Counted from the stretch's first letter, positions 26,044 through 35,562 are shown. The stretch: DNA of 64,000 nucleotides from Spirosoma arboris (GCF_009754945.1 NZ_WPIN01000008.1:248001-312000), one strand, 5' to 3'. Numbers and translations: made by a program. The notes: generated by a model not told the origin, from the sequence alone.

Positions 26044-27798
26044 TTAAATATTCTTCTGCTTTACCTGATCAATCAGGTACTCAGATGTACGCATGGCACT
26101 TGCCAGAATGGTCCAGGTTACATTTTTGTCACCTTGCGAAACGAATGGAGCAGCGTCAACCACGAATAGATTTTTCACATCATGAGCCTGCTGGAATTTG
26201 TTCAGAGCTGATTTTTGTGGGTCGTTGCCCATACGGACTGTACCCACTTCGTGTATAATACGTCCGGGAGCAGCTAGCCCGTATCCGTGCGCTGTGTTGG
26301 GACCTGGTTTTTGTCCTAGTGGAGTACCACCCATGGCATGAATGATTTCCTCGAAGGTATCCTGCATATGTTTAGCTTGCTTCACTTCGTAATCCGACCA
26401 TTTATAGTGGAAACGCAGGGTCGGAATACCGTACTTGTCTACTTTGTTCGGATCGATTTCGCAATAGTTACTTTCGAGAGGGACTGGCTCACCTCGTCCC
26501 GACATGCTAACGTAAGCGCCGTAGAATCGACGGTAATCGTCTTTGAGGCCTGCGCCATAGCCACCAGCGGGTTTCATTTTTCCATCACGACCTGGAATCG
26601 AACCGTTTTGAGATTCTATTCCTCCGCCATAGCCAGCACCAGGCATTCCCATACCACCACCGTACTCAATATGGTACCCACGGGGGAAGTCTAACTTCTT
26701 GTTGTCCAGCCACCAAGGGGTAAACACGTGCATGCCGCCAACACCATCTTCGTTGTAGCGTTTACGATCCATTAAGGCAGGTATAAAACCTGATCGGCTG
26801 GCACCAGTTGAATCGTTTAGGTATTTTCCCACTACACCACTGCTATTGGCTAAGCCATTGGGGAATCGAGGGGATTTAGAATTGAGAAGTATCCGGGCCG
26901 ATTCGCAGGTACTGGCTCCGAGCATAACTGCTTTAGCTCGTACGGTTATTTCCTGTAAGGTACCCTTATCTACATAACTGATGCCTGTTGCCAGCCCCGT
27001 TTGTGGGTCGGTCAGTACTTCACGAACCATAGCTCCATTGACAAGCGTTACATTCCCAGTCTTAACCGCTGGAATACAGAGTACCGATGAGGCCGAAAAA
27101 TCGGCATAAGCCTGGCAGCCCCGATTACACTGGCGACAATAAAAACAGGAACCCCGGTCTTTGTTGATCGGTTTGGTCAGAATACTCAGTCGTGATGGAA
27201 TAACCGGAATCCCGATGCTTCTGGCCCCTTTTCGAATCATCAACTCATGGAGACGTGGTTTGGGAGGAGGTAGGAAAATACCATCGGGTTCATTCGGATA
27301 ATTTTCAACTGATCCAAAAACACCAATCAGACGGTCTACTTTATCGTAATAGGGTTTGAGATCATCGTAACCAATTGGCCAGTCGTCGCCAACGCCGGAT
27401 AGTGAACGACGCCGGAAATCATCGGGACCGAAACGCATGGAGATACGCCCCCAGTGATTGGTACGTCCGCCAAGCATTCTGGAGCGGAACCAGCCAAATT
27501 CGGTGCCCTCTTTAGCTGAATAGGGCTCGCCATCAATTTCCCAACCACCCCAGGCCGCATCAAAATCGCCACCCGAACGGAATTCGGTGCTTGCGCCACG
27601 TCGGGGAGACTCCCAGGGCCATTTCAGTTGCGTAATATACTTAGGATCGGCTGGGTCGAAATAGCCGCCTGCTTCGAGGAGAATGACTTTTGCGCCTGCT
27701 TTCGCCAGCATGTAAGCGGCCATACCGCCACCCGCACCAGAGCCAACAATCGCAACGTCGTAGGTAATGGGGGGCTTTTTAATTTGTGGGATGTCCAT
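26044..27798 (-). CDS. GMC-family FAD-dependent oxidoreductase
   Basis: 584 residues. The Rossmann FAD motif is at the N-terminus (YDVAIVGSGAGGGMAAYMLA) with LLEAGG. GRTNHWGRISMRFGPDDF is the flavin-attachment region. A cysteine cluster, GSCFYCRQCNRGC, marks the subgroup of bacterial GMC enzymes common in Bacteroidota. The C-terminal substrate domain has EVGTVRMGNDP and KNLFVVDAAPFVSQGDKNVT. GMC enzymes oxidise alcohols, sugars or related compounds. There is no Tat signal or gluconate-dehydrogenase gamma subunit gene next to it, although some relatives have them. The gene is alone, with 126 bases upstream free of genes. Substrate unknown. Confidence 0.93.
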   Translation of the reverse strand: MDIPQIKKPPITYDVAIVGSGAGGGMAAYMLAKAGAKVILLEAGGYFDPADPKYITQLKWPWESPRRGASTEFRSGGDFDAAWGGWEIDGEPYSAKEGTEFGWFRSRMLGGRTNHWGRISMRFGPDDFRRRSLSGVGDDWPIGYDDLKPYYDKVDRLIGVFGSVENYPNEPDGIFLPPPKPRLHELMIRKGARSIGIPVIPSRLSILTKPINKDRGSCFYCRQCNRGCQAYADFSASSVLCIPAVKTGNVTLVNGAMVREVLTDPQTGLATGISYVDKGTLQEITVRAKAVMLGASTCESARILLNSKSPRFPNGLANSSGVVGKYLNDSTGASRSGFIPALMDRKRYNEDGVGGMHVFTPWWLDNKKLDFPRGYHIEYGGGMGMPGAGYGGGIESQNGSIPGRDGKMKPAGGYGAGLKDDYRRFYGAYVSMSGRGEPVPLESNYCEIDPNKVDKYGIPTLRFHYKWSDYEVKQAKHMQDTFEEIIHAMGGTPLGQKPGPNTAHGYGLAAPGRIIHEVGTVRMGNDPQKSALNKFQQAHDVKNLFVVDAAPFVSQGDKNVTWTILASAMRTSEYLIDQVKQKNI

Positions 27799-27924
27799 TG
27801 AGAAAGGGGAGTGCTTAGGAACGTTATTAAATACTGGTTAAAGTAAGGAAGCCATTGAGTTTACTGCTTTGCAATCTGAAAGGCTATTGTAATAACTGTT
27901 CTTTGCACAAACTCTTAACCTGGA

Positions 27925-28674
27925 TCATCGCATGGCTTGAACGCACTCCGCGACTTTATCGGTATTGATAATATCGACGCCTAATTTCTTAAGCTGTTTC
28001 CAGCCGTTGGGCGTATCAGGAATAGCCCAAAACCGGATAGGTTTATTATCGCTATGGGCACGTTTAATCACACGTTTAAGCTTGTCACGGTCGGCGTCTG
28101 GAATGTCGCCGGTGCCATCCCAGCGGGAGTAAGACCGGAAATTATCACTGATAAGGGCCACTCTTCCGAGAGTTTCTTCATCGTAAACCTCGCTTGGACG
28201 ACCATCAAACTGGAGTAGTGGATAGTCGAAATAGTTCTGGATTCTGGGGCGCTCACCGCTGATGATCACTTGAACAGCTTTTGCATTTGCCGCCCGGTTA
28301 AAGACAGGTAGATTTTCCTGAAGCATTGTCGTCAGCAAGGGAAGTACCTCGGCAAAATTCTCTTTCACATCGATCACCAGGCTAAATGTATAATCCCGAT
28401 CGGGGCTTGGTTTCTCCTTATTCTGTAGAAACAACCGAGCAATAGGTTTTAGGTAGAGCGAATCGAGTGTTGGAGAACTGGCGGTTGGTTTCTCGTGTGA
28501 TACGACCAGTTTGCCATTTAGAAGCCAGACATCAGCTTCAATAAAGTCGGCACGTTTTTCGTACGCATCCACAAAAGGCCGGGGCTGGGCATAATCATTG
28601 TGAGCGTGAATTTTCTGGGCAAAGGTTACGGTGGCCGTCAACCAGAGTAAGGTGAGTAGGATGTAGGAGCGCAT
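27925..28674 (-). CDS. Exported PI-PLC/GDPD-superfamily phosphodiesterase
   Basis: 249 residues with signal peptide MRSYILLTLLWLTATVTFAQ. The mature protein begins KIHAHNDYAQPRPFVDAYEK, then DFIEADVWLLNGKLVVSHE, the arrangement of TIM-barrel phosphodiesterases with catalytic His and Glu-x-Asp metal ligands. The later part ends IRFWAIPDTPNGWKQLKKLG and VDIINTDKV, typical of GDPD-like barrels. It most resembles the Aim6/PI-PLC-like subgroup rather than classical GlpQ. It is likely periplasmic and acts on glycerophosphodiesters or inositol lipids; the exact substrate is unknown. The window also contains a phospholipase C (35781), so lipid headgroup release is a recurring theme. Confidence 0.85.
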   Translation of the reverse strand: MRSYILLTLLWLTATVTFAQKIHAHNDYAQPRPFVDAYEKRADFIEADVWLLNGKLVVSHEKPTASSPTLDSLYLKPIARLFLQNKEKPSPDRDYTFSLVIDVKENFAEVLPLLTTMLQENLPVFNRAANAKAVQVIISGERPRIQNYFDYPLLQFDGRPSEVYDEETLGRVALISDNFRSYSRWDGTGDIPDADRDKLKRVIKRAHSDNKPIRFWAIPDTPNGWKQLKKLGVDIINTDKVAECVQAMR

Positions 28675-28863
28675 AATGAATGGCTTAATTTGAGGTAAAG
28701 TAACGCAGCTTAATCGCTAAACCAAAACCAGGAGCTACCTTGCCGTTTCGGACCAAACCGCTAATTTTGACAAAAACATTATTGGATAATGTATAGTGAA
28801 CAATGGATACTTAAAAGTTAACTCATTCATTATATACTATCCATTTCTTATTAGTGATTAAAA

Positions 28864-29610
28864 ATGGATTTACTGAAAGGAAAAGTTGCCCTCATTACCG
28901 GAGCTTCGCGCGGAATTGGGCGGGCCATGGCCCAGAAATTTGCGCAGGAAGGTGCTGCTGTTGCCTTCACCTATTTGTCGAGTGTTGAAAAAGGACAGGC
29001 ATTAGAAGAAGAGCTACGGGTATTTGGCGGACAGGTGAAAGGCTATCGCTCAGATGCGTCGAATTATCAGGCTGCCGAGGAGCTCGTAAGTCAGGTAATC
29101 GCTGACTTTGGCAAACTGGATGTGCTCATCAACAATGCCGGAATCACAAAGGACGGATTGCTCATGCGCATGACCGAAGAACAATGGGATACCGTTATTA
29201 CCGTTAATTTAAAGTCGGTATTTAACCTGACGAAAGCAGTCACTAAGCCTATGATGAAGGCAAAGTCTGGATCGATCATTAACCTGACATCCGTAGTCGG
29301 TATTCGGGGTAATGCAGGGCAGTCGAATTATGCCGCATCAAAGGCAGGTATCATTGGGTTTACCAAGTCGATTGCGCTAGAGTTGGGCTCGCGGAACATT
29401 CGCTCCAATGCTATTGCACCAGGCTTTATCGAAACCGAAATGACAGGCGAAATCAATGAGAAGGCACTTGACGAATGGAAACAGCAGATTCCTATGAAGC
29501 GTGGAGGCCAACCCGATGAAGTAGCTGATTGCGCTGTTTTCTTAGCTTCCGACCTTTCCCGCTATATTACCGGCCAGGTATTGCAGGTAGATGGCGGAAT
29601 GTTAACTTAA
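28864..29610 (+). CDS. fabG: 3-oxoacyl-[acyl-carrier-protein] reductase
   Basis: 248 residues, the canonical length. The NADPH motif is GASRGIGRAMAQKFAQEGAA, with NNAGITKDGLLMRM. The catalytic Ser is in INLTSVVG, and Tyr and Lys are in SNYAASKAG. IRSNAIAPGFIETEMTG and ITGQVLQVDGGM complete the pattern. FabG reduces beta-ketoacyl-ACP in fatty acid elongation in the cytoplasm. No other fab genes flank it. It is followed by an imperfect hairpin with a T run that reaches almost to the next start. The 188-base upstream region contains inverted words (ATGTATAGT, ACTATCC) but no clear -7 element. Confidence 0.95.
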   Translation: MDLLKGKVALITGASRGIGRAMAQKFAQEGAAVAFTYLSSVEKGQALEEELRVFGGQVKGYRSDASNYQAAEELVSQVIADFGKLDVLINNAGITKDGLLMRMTEEQWDTVITVNLKSVFNLTKAVTKPMMKAKSGSIINLTSVVGIRGNAGQSNYAASKAGIIGFTKSIALELGSRNIRSNAIAPGFIETEMTGEINEKALDEWKQQIPMKRGGQPDEVADCAVFLASDLSRYITGQVLQVDGGMLT

Positions 29611-29612
29611 CC

Positions 29613-29694
29613 GTTGTAAGTTAGTAAGTCGTAAGTCGTACATGGCTCACGCAATATACTTACGACTTACAGCTTATTGACTTACAACCTTTTT
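29613..29694 (+). terminator. Word-repeat hairpin and T run after fabG
   Basis: Left arm 29613-29640 and right arm 29657-29688 pair imperfectly. Both are built from the word GTAAGT (GTTGTAAGTTAGTAAGTCG). CCTTTTTTC follows, and the next gene starts at 29697, so the hairpin should terminate fabG and separate it from the VWA gene. Confidence 0.7.
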
Positions 29695-29696
29695 TC

Positions 29697-31820
29697 ATGC
29701 GCTCAGACGTTATTTTTCAATCCTCGCCCTGGTGGATTTTGGTTTGCCTGCTCGTTGGAGCAGCATATGCGTTTGCCATGTACCAACCCCTTCCCCGACT
29801 GGTTGGGAGTGGGGCAACAGTTGGCGGTTTCGATAAACGAACAACATATGGGCTGGCTGCGTTGCGATTTGTTGTCGTGAGTTTCCTCTGCTTTTTGCTC
29901 CTGAACCCCCTTATCCGGAGTCTCAGAACACTCACAGAGAAGCCCAAAGTGGTTCTGACCGTCGACAATTCAGAATCCGTAGCGGCTGCGGGTCGGCCAG
30001 CACTCAACAAGGCGTTAACCGGATTGCAAACGCTTCGACAACAGTTGACCGACAAGGGATTAGACGTAGCAATACGAACGTTTGGAGATAGCGTTACCGA
30101 TGCAGACCTCACTCAAATTCCGTTTACCCAGCGCACAACGGACTTGTCGGGCTTATTGTCGAGTATTCGCTCTGACTACGAAGGACGCAATCTGACAGAT
30201 GTCGTTTTAGTATCGGATGGGATTTTTAACCAAGGCATGTCGCCTACGTTTGGTCAGTATCCATTTGCCGTACAAACAGTTGGCTTAGGGGATACGATTC
30301 CGAAAAAAGATATTCAGCTTAAAGGCATTGTTGCGAACCGAATTGCCTACTTAGGTAATCAGTTTCCAGTACAGGCTGAAATTGTGAGTAACGGATTTCA
30401 AGGCCGAAGTGCAACGGTTGTACTACGTCAGAATGGAAAAGAATTAGGGCGCCAGTCGGTCAATTTCGGCAAGAATGATACCTTCAACCAACTGACATTT
30501 CAGGCTACAGCAACACAAAAAGGTGTTCAACATTTTGTAGTAGAAGTATTGCCGCAATCGGGTGAATTTAGTACACTCAATAACCGTCAGGACGTCTATT
30601 TAGATGTCATTGATGGCAAAGAAAAAGTACTTCTGCTGGCATTGGCTCCCCATCCGGATATAAAAGCGATTCGCAATATTCTGGAACGAAATCAGAACTA
30701 CGAACTCGATATTCGTATCCTGACCGGAACACCCGCCGAGGCAACTCCACCAGCGGAAAAGACGTATGACCTAATTATCTTGCACCAAATTCCTGACAAC
30801 GGCGGAGTCGGCAATGCGTTAGCGCAAAAATACCTGTCGAAAAATACGCCTGTGCTGTTTATTCTTGGTAATCAGTCTTCGCTCGGGCCGTTTAACAACT
30901 CAAACTCGGTAATGCAGGTTTCGGCCCAGCCCAACCAGAGCGATAAAGTAACGGGTGTTTTTAATCAGGAATTTAAACAATTGAACTTCGATCCGTCCAA
31001 ACTCGACATCCTGTCTAAGCTGCCTCCGCTGTTGACGCCTTATGGTGAATATCGATTGCAGCCCGGTAGTGAAGTAGTGCTTTGGCAGCAGGTAGGTAGT
31101 ATTCGTACTGCCAAGCCGCTACTGGCATTGAACGTAACGAGTCCGCGCAAAACGGCCGTTCTGGCCGGTGAGGGATTATGGGCCTGGCGACTCGAAGAAT
31201 ACGCCCTAACCGATAAGCAGGAGGTGGTTGATGAGCTGATTCAGAAGGTTATTCAATTGATTTCAGTGAAAGAAGATCGTCGGAAGCTTCGCGTGTATCC
31301 CATTCGTAATGAATTTGTAGCGGGTGAAAAGGTAATTTTCGAGACGGAGCTCTATAATGATATCTACGAACGACTATACGACAAGCCAGTTCGGCTCGAA
31401 ATTAGCGACGAAAAGGGCATAACTCGCTCGTTCAATTACACTCCAACCGCAGCCAATAGTCGGTTTGAAATTAGCCGTCTGCCCGAAGGTGCATACCGAT
31501 TCAAAGCTAGCGTAACAGTCAATGGTAAGGCCGAACAATCGTCGGGGCAGTTTGTGGTACGCGATTTGCAACTTGAAGCCCTCAACACCACCGCCGACCA
31601 TGGCATGCTTCGGCAACTAGCCCAGCAAACTGGTGGACAATTTTTCACTGCAAACCAAACCGACGAACTCGTTCGGAAGCTAACTACCCAAACGCATCCA
31701 GCCCGGCTAACAAGCACCGAAGAAATGAACGAGCTCATCAACTGGCGCTGGTTATTCTTCGTAGTTCTGACGCTGGCTGCCATTGAATGGGGCTTGCGGA
31801 AGTTTTATGGCGGGTATTAA
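29697..31820 (+). CDS. Membrane-anchored VWA-like domain protein
   Basis: 707 residues. Two N-terminal TM helices (WWILVCLLVGAAYAFAMY, LRFVVVSFLCFLLLNPLI) precede a VWA-like domain starting VVLTVDNSESVAA, with the metal-ion site DxSxS (DNSES), TFGDSV and DVVLVSDGIFNQG. A long beta-rich region (VEVLPQSGEFSTLNNRQDVY and VYPIRNEFVAGEKVIFETEL) follows, and a C-terminal TM helix ends it (WLFFVVLTLAAIEWGL). This architecture, TM-VWA-Ig-like-TM, is common in Bacteroidota and resembles BatA-like or glutamine-amidotransferase-like membrane proteins of unknown role. Domains face the periplasm. The gene follows a terminator and appears to be a single transcription unit. Confidence 0.85.
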   Translation: MRSDVIFQSSPWWILVCLLVGAAYAFAMYQPLPRLVGSGATVGGFDKRTTYGLAALRFVVVSFLCFLLLNPLIRSLRTLTEKPKVVLTVDNSESVAAAGRPALNKALTGLQTLRQQLTDKGLDVAIRTFGDSVTDADLTQIPFTQRTTDLSGLLSSIRSDYEGRNLTDVVLVSDGIFNQGMSPTFGQYPFAVQTVGLGDTIPKKDIQLKGIVANRIAYLGNQFPVQAEIVSNGFQGRSATVVLRQNGKELGRQSVNFGKNDTFNQLTFQATATQKGVQHFVVEVLPQSGEFSTLNNRQDVYLDVIDGKEKVLLLALAPHPDIKAIRNILERNQNYELDIRILTGTPAEATPPAEKTYDLIILHQIPDNGGVGNALAQKYLSKNTPVLFILGNQSSLGPFNNSNSVMQVSAQPNQSDKVTGVFNQEFKQLNFDPSKLDILSKLPPLLTPYGEYRLQPGSEVVLWQQVGSIRTAKPLLALNVTSPRKTAVLAGEGLWAWRLEEYALTDKQEVVDELIQKVIQLISVKEDRRKLRVYPIRNEFVAGEKVIFETELYNDIYERLYDKPVRLEISDEKGITRSFNYTPTAANSRFEISRLPEGAYRFKASVTVNGKAEQSSGQFVVRDLQLEALNTTADHGMLRQLAQQTGGQFFTANQTDELVRKLTTQTHPARLTSTEEMNELINWRWLFFVVLTLAAIEWGLRKFYGGY

Positions 31821-31922
31821 GCCTATCTGACGCGCTAAATGTTGCTAAACTATTTTAGGTAAAATCGTTGTTTTCTGCTCACAAGGCAGAGACTTAATCT
31901 TCTTTTGTTCGTCTCATAAACA

Positions 31923-32102
31923 ATGACTACGATGGAAACACCAGCAAAACCAATGACCGCCCGTGAAAAGATCCGCAAACTTGTGGAAGTGAAAGAACAG
32001 GTACAGCGGGAAGCACGGGAAAATTATCGGAGTAATCCTGATATTCAGGCCGCTGTTGAAGAACTGAAAAAGAAAAATGCCCGACGATTTTCCCGTAAAT
32101 AG
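31923..32102 (+). CDS. Small basic helical protein overlapping a DUF6169-like gene
   Basis: 59 residues: MTTMETPAKPMTAREKIRKL, then VEVKEQVQREARENYRSNPD and AAVEELKKKNARRFSRK. It is too short for common gene-finding cut-offs. The sequence is charged and fully helical in appearance, with no signal peptide. Its last 26 bases overlap the start of the next gene in another frame, so the two are probably translationally coupled. The alternative start Met4 or Met11 would shorten it. The small basic protein followed by an overlapping larger partner is the layout of many toxin-antitoxin or regulator pairs, but no known such family is recognised. Confidence 0.65.
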   Translation: MTTMETPAKPMTAREKIRKLVEVKEQVQREARENYRSNPDIQAAVEELKKKNARRFSRK

Positions 32103-32577
32103 TTACGAGTTTAGATTTTTTGGTGCTGAACAAAATTCGTATTTCTTCACTACCAGACAGGAGATTATCTATCAAATTAAGTTCGTACCATCTGCTTACT
32201 TGTTTATAGATTACGTAGAAGGGCACGTCAACGCCTTTGAAATGGTAATTGCAGTGGCGGACAAACCGGGTGATCGCATCCCATCAGATCCGCTTACTGA
32301 ACATACAATCAAGGCTATTTTCTACAATTTCTTCCGTTCGTTGGAGCACGTGATTGTCTATATCTGCGATAGTTCGGATGGGCGTGAGAAAGCTCGATTT
32401 CGAAAATTTACCAGCTGGTATTACAGAAATTTAAAACCAGACGATCTGTTCAAGATGGATGCCGATCTCCCGGATGGAGATCGGGATACCATTCTTTCTG
32501 GTATTCTAAGTACAAGACACCCACACTTCAGCCAATTTGTTGAGCTATTTAAAAATTTGTCAGAGGCTGAGAAATAG
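32077..32577 (+). CDS. DUF6169-like protein
   Basis: 166 residues. It starts MPDDFPVNSYEFRFFGAEQN and continues SYFFTTRQEIIYQIKFVP, then AYLFIDYVEGHVNAFEMVIA, SLEHVIVYICDSSDGREKAR and FTSWYYRNLKPDD. This pattern (a short beta-rich N-terminus, then VIYICDSxDGxEKxR and FxxWY) matches proteins I associate with DUF6169, common in Spirosoma, Dyadobacter and relatives; the label is from memory. Function is unknown and no catalytic residues stand out. It overlaps the 59-residue gene upstream by 26 bases. It ends 6 bases before the convergent PIF1-like helicase gene with no obvious terminator. Confidence 0.7.
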   Translation: MPDDFPVNSYEFRFFGAEQNSYFFTTRQEIIYQIKFVPSAYLFIDYVEGHVNAFEMVIAVADKPGDRIPSDPLTEHTIKAIFYNFFRSLEHVIVYICDSSDGREKARFRKFTSWYYRNLKPDDLFKMDADLPDGDRDTILSGILSTRHPHFSQFVELFKNLSEAEK

Positions 32578-32583
32578 AATCTA

Positions 32584-35058
32584 TCACTCTCCACTTGCTT
32601 CAGCTTCCGCCCGCATGGCGTATTGAACAAACCGAATTTCACTAAAGGAAACGTCATTGCCTAAACCTTGCCGGACTTCACTTAGGGTTTCGGAAGGATA
32701 GTTCTCAAGGTACGATCGGATGCTGGCGATTTTTTTAGCGGGTAATAATGCATCGACCGCTAAGTCGCCCGAGCCAACGTATTTTACCAGATGGCTTTCG
32801 ACGGTTGAAACGGCCAGGCTACGCTCAGCAGCGATTTCGCTAATGGTCTTGCCAGATTGGAAAAAGGCTAGTGTGATGGCAGGCGATAACTCCTTCGGCT
32901 CCTTAGGTTGTTTTGGCTCTTTTGGTGCTTTCACTTTCGGTGTTGCCGAACTGGCTGCTCGCCCGACTGGATTTTCCTGAACGATGCGTAGTATCTCCGC
33001 GCCAATTTGCCTTACTTTCGTTTTGCCAAACCCCTTGACAGCTAACAGCTCAGCCTCAGTAGTTGGGCGGACACGAGCCAACTCTACGATCGTTTTCTGG
33101 GGTAACACCATAAAGCCAGAGGTGTTGTGTTCACCCGCCATATCATTCCGCCACTTCATCAAGGCACCGTAAAGTCCACCACGTGAGGAACCTTCGGAAG
33201 TCGCCTTTTCCGCAACCTGAGGCTCGTGTTTTTTACGTTCAGGCTGAAAATCCAACTCGGCGTGGTTGCGAGCTTGCAGGTAGGCTAAGGCATTGAAGCC
33301 CTCCCGACACGTTTCAAAACTACGTAGCTTAGTGAATAGCTCCTTCTCTAATTCGTCCAGTGATTCCAGCATCAGATCGCGCACTTTCTTATTGTCGCAG
33401 TCGGTGGGGAAGCGGTGCAGAATTGGGAGTAATTCGGTACTGAGCAGTGACTGGAAATAGGTGCCTGCCTTTCGGACGCGTTCCTGCAATTGTGGATTAG
33501 CCTCGGGCAACTGCTCGCTGGCAAAATAGCTTGGTAGCTGTTGCAGAAAACGTTGCGTTACATCGCGGGCTTTATCGCGTAGTAAATCAGTGAGTTGAGT
33601 GATAACTGGATTGCACTCTGGATCTAAGCTACTGGCGTGTTCATTAACCGTTCGACGGCATCGGTAGAGTAGCGAATTGGCTCGTTCAAACGAAAATAAT
33701 TCCTGAAGCAGGTTTTGCTGGTTCGTTCGTTTTGCCTGATATAAATGTTGCTCGTTCGGGGTTTGTTGTTGAACCTGCTCATGGAAATCTTCCAGTTTAA
33801 GCTCGGTTTTAATGCTATGCGACGGAATCGGTGATCGAAGTACCAGTCCATCAAGGGTTTTGCATCGGCTAAGGGCAACATACACCTGCCCGTGTGCAAA
33901 GGCAGCCGAGGCATCGATAATTGCCTTCTCGAACGTTAGTCCCTGGCTTTTGTGAATCGTAATGGCCCAGGCCAGTTTGAGCGGAAACTGTTTGAATGTA
34001 CCGATCGGCTCACCTTTGATTTCTTTAGTCGCTGGGTCAAGCGTATATTTGATATTGGTCCAGTCTGCCGGATACACCGTAATTACTTCACCATCCTGCT
34101 GACTCTTCACATAAATGACATCCTCGTCTATGTCCGTGATTTGCCCTATTTTACCATTGTAATAGAGTTTTTCGCGGGCAATATCATTCTTGACAAACAT
34201 CACCTGGGCGCCCACTTTCAGATCAAGGCTAACTTCAGTCGGGTAAGCGTGAGCTGGGAAATCACCTTCGACTGTAGCGGTAAAGGTGCGAAGAGGCTTT
34301 TTTAGGCTCTGTAATTTCGTGCTATTGATTTGTTGAGCCGTTGTGTTATGGGTCGACAAGGTAATGTAGCCTTCCGTATCATTGGGGTTGAAATCGGGAA
34401 CGTAGCGTTGATTCAGATCTGCCAACTGGGCCTGAGTGACCGTTTTTTCGCGTATACTGTTAAGTAAGCTAATAAACCGCTGGTCGGATTGCCGATAAAT
34501 GTGAGTTAGCTCAATTGAGACGTAGGGCGTTTGGCGGAGGGCTCGACTGCTGAAAAAATAGCCGGTATCGTAATACGGTTGTAGCAACTCCCACTCGTCG
34601 TCTTTAATTACGGGTGGCAATTGTTGCATATCGCCAATGAGCAATAACTGAACGCCACCAAATGGCCCGGAATTCGACCGATACCGCCGTAATACTTCGT
34701 CAATACCATCCAATACATCGGCCCGCACCATACTGATTTCGTCGATAACCAGCAGGTCAAGCGTACGTAGTAAATTGATTTTTTCCTTATTGAATTTCTT
34801 GCCTTCGCGTTGAGTGGTACCCGGTGTTAATGGGCCAAAAGGAAGCTGAAATAGCGAGTGAATTGTAACGCCACCTGCATTGATGGCTGCTACACCCGTT
34901 GGCGCTACTACCGCCAGCCGCTTGGCACTGAGTTGTTTAATCTGTTGAAGAAAAGTTGTTTTTCCTGTTCCGGCTTTTCCCGTCAGAAATATATTTTGGT
35001 TGGTGTGCAGGACAAAGTTGTGGGCAAGGGCAAGTTTTTCGTTTACAGGAGTGGGCAT
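32584..35058 (-). CDS. PIF1-like superfamily 1B helicase with HRDC and helix-turn-helix tail
   Basis: 824 residues. The helicase core starts with Walker A GKAGTGKTTF, then APTGVAAINAGGVTIHSLFQ, Walker B LDLLVIDEISMVRADVLDGI, GDMQQLPPV, and the late motif WAITIHKSQGLTFEKAIIDA with VYVALSRC. The C-terminal third carries an HRDC domain (LQARNHAELDFQ... ELARVRPTTEAELLAVKGFG) and a helix-turn-helix of the RecQ-tail type (KTISEIAAERSLAVSTVESH). PIF1-type helicases unwind DNA 5' to 3' and resolve G-quadruplexes and hybrids. The fusion to RecQ-style HRDC/HTH modules is common in Bacteroidota. A perfect -7 element lies 23 bases upstream of the start. Confidence 0.93.
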   Translation of the reverse strand: MPTPVNEKLALAHNFVLHTNQNIFLTGKAGTGKTTFLQQIKQLSAKRLAVVAPTGVAAINAGGVTIHSLFQLPFGPLTPGTTQREGKKFNKEKINLLRTLDLLVIDEISMVRADVLDGIDEVLRRYRSNSGPFGGVQLLLIGDMQQLPPVIKDDEWELLQPYYDTGYFFSSRALRQTPYVSIELTHIYRQSDQRFISLLNSIREKTVTQAQLADLNQRYVPDFNPNDTEGYITLSTHNTTAQQINSTKLQSLKKPLRTFTATVEGDFPAHAYPTEVSLDLKVGAQVMFVKNDIAREKLYYNGKIGQITDIDEDVIYVKSQQDGEVITVYPADWTNIKYTLDPATKEIKGEPIGTFKQFPLKLAWAITIHKSQGLTFEKAIIDASAAFAHGQVYVALSRCKTLDGLVLRSPIPSHSIKTELKLEDFHEQVQQQTPNEQHLYQAKRTNQQNLLQELFSFERANSLLYRCRRTVNEHASSLDPECNPVITQLTDLLRDKARDVTQRFLQQLPSYFASEQLPEANPQLQERVRKAGTYFQSLLSTELLPILHRFPTDCDNKKVRDLMLESLDELEKELFTKLRSFETCREGFNALAYLQARNHAELDFQPERKKHEPQVAEKATSEGSSRGGLYGALMKWRNDMAGEHNTSGFMVLPQKTIVELARVRPTTEAELLAVKGFGKTKVRQIGAEILRIVQENPVGRAASSATPKVKAPKEPKQPKEPKELSPAITLAFFQSGKTISEIAAERSLAVSTVESHLVKYVGSGDLAVDALLPAKKIASIRSYLENYPSETLSEVRQGLGNDVSFSEIRFVQYAMRAEAEASGE

Positions 35059-35081
35059 AAAAACGCGCAGGAGATAATTAA

Positions 35082-35089
35082 CAAAGATA
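35082..35089 (-). promoter_or_regulatory. -7 promoter element of the PIF1-like helicase gene
   Basis: Minus strand TATCTTTG is a perfect TAnnTTTG match, ending 23 bases before ATG 35058. No clear -33 box is seen. Confidence 0.55.
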
Positions 35090-35139
35090 CTCGTTTTATA
35101 GACGAATTCGTATCCCAGACGTCATCTGGCTCATGCTGC

Positions 35140-35562
35140 TTACCCTCGCGCCATAGCAATTGTTACCGCTCCGACAGCCATCAGAACAGCCCCTGCAATA
35201 ACCTGCCAACTGAGCTTCTCTTTCAGGAAAACAGAAGCCAGAATAATCGAAAATACGAGTGAAAAATTGGTTAATGGCGATACTTGAGATGCATTGCCTA
35301 ATTTCAGTGCACGGAAGGAAAGAAGCGAGGACAAACACGTAAGAACCCCCGCAACTACCAGATAAATCCAGACACGTCGTTCAATCCGCATTACATCGGG
35401 TAAATGCCCCTGTGTGATAACAACACTCCACGATACCACTAAAATCAGTACCGACTGAATTGCAAAGGCCAGACTGGAATCGACGTGTTTGACGCCTGCT
35501 TTTGAGAGCGTAACGACAGTAGCGGCTGCTAAAGCGGCTGATAAGGCAAAGACAATCCACAT
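35140..35562 (-). CDS. Short EamA-domain membrane transporter
   Basis: 140 residues from ATG 35562 (the frame opens at 35598; MWIVFALSAALAAATVVTLS is the natural first TM helix). About five TM helices are visible: the first, then FAIQSVLILVVSWSVVI, VWIYLVVAGVLTCLSSLLSF, QVSPLTNFSLVFSIILASVF and QVIAGAVLMAVGAVTIAMA. It corresponds to one EamA repeat, whereas typical EamA transporters have two (about 300 residues). Single-repeat forms exist as independent small proteins that probably dimerise, so it need not be a fragment. The substrate is unknown. It stands alone between the helicase gene and the divergent phospholipase gene. Confidence 0.85.
   Translation of the reverse strand: MWIVFALSAALAAATVVTLSKAGVKHVDSSLAFAIQSVLILVVSWSVVITQGHLPDVMRIERRVWIYLVVAGVLTCLSSLLSFRALKLGNASQVSPLTNFSLVFSIILASVFLKEKLSWQVIAGAVLMAVGAVTIAMARG

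Noticed and set aside
35140..35562. Short EamA protein as a truncated pseudogene
   Set aside because: One-repeat EamA proteins of this length occur as intact small transporters, and the frame ends cleanly without remnants of a second repeat.
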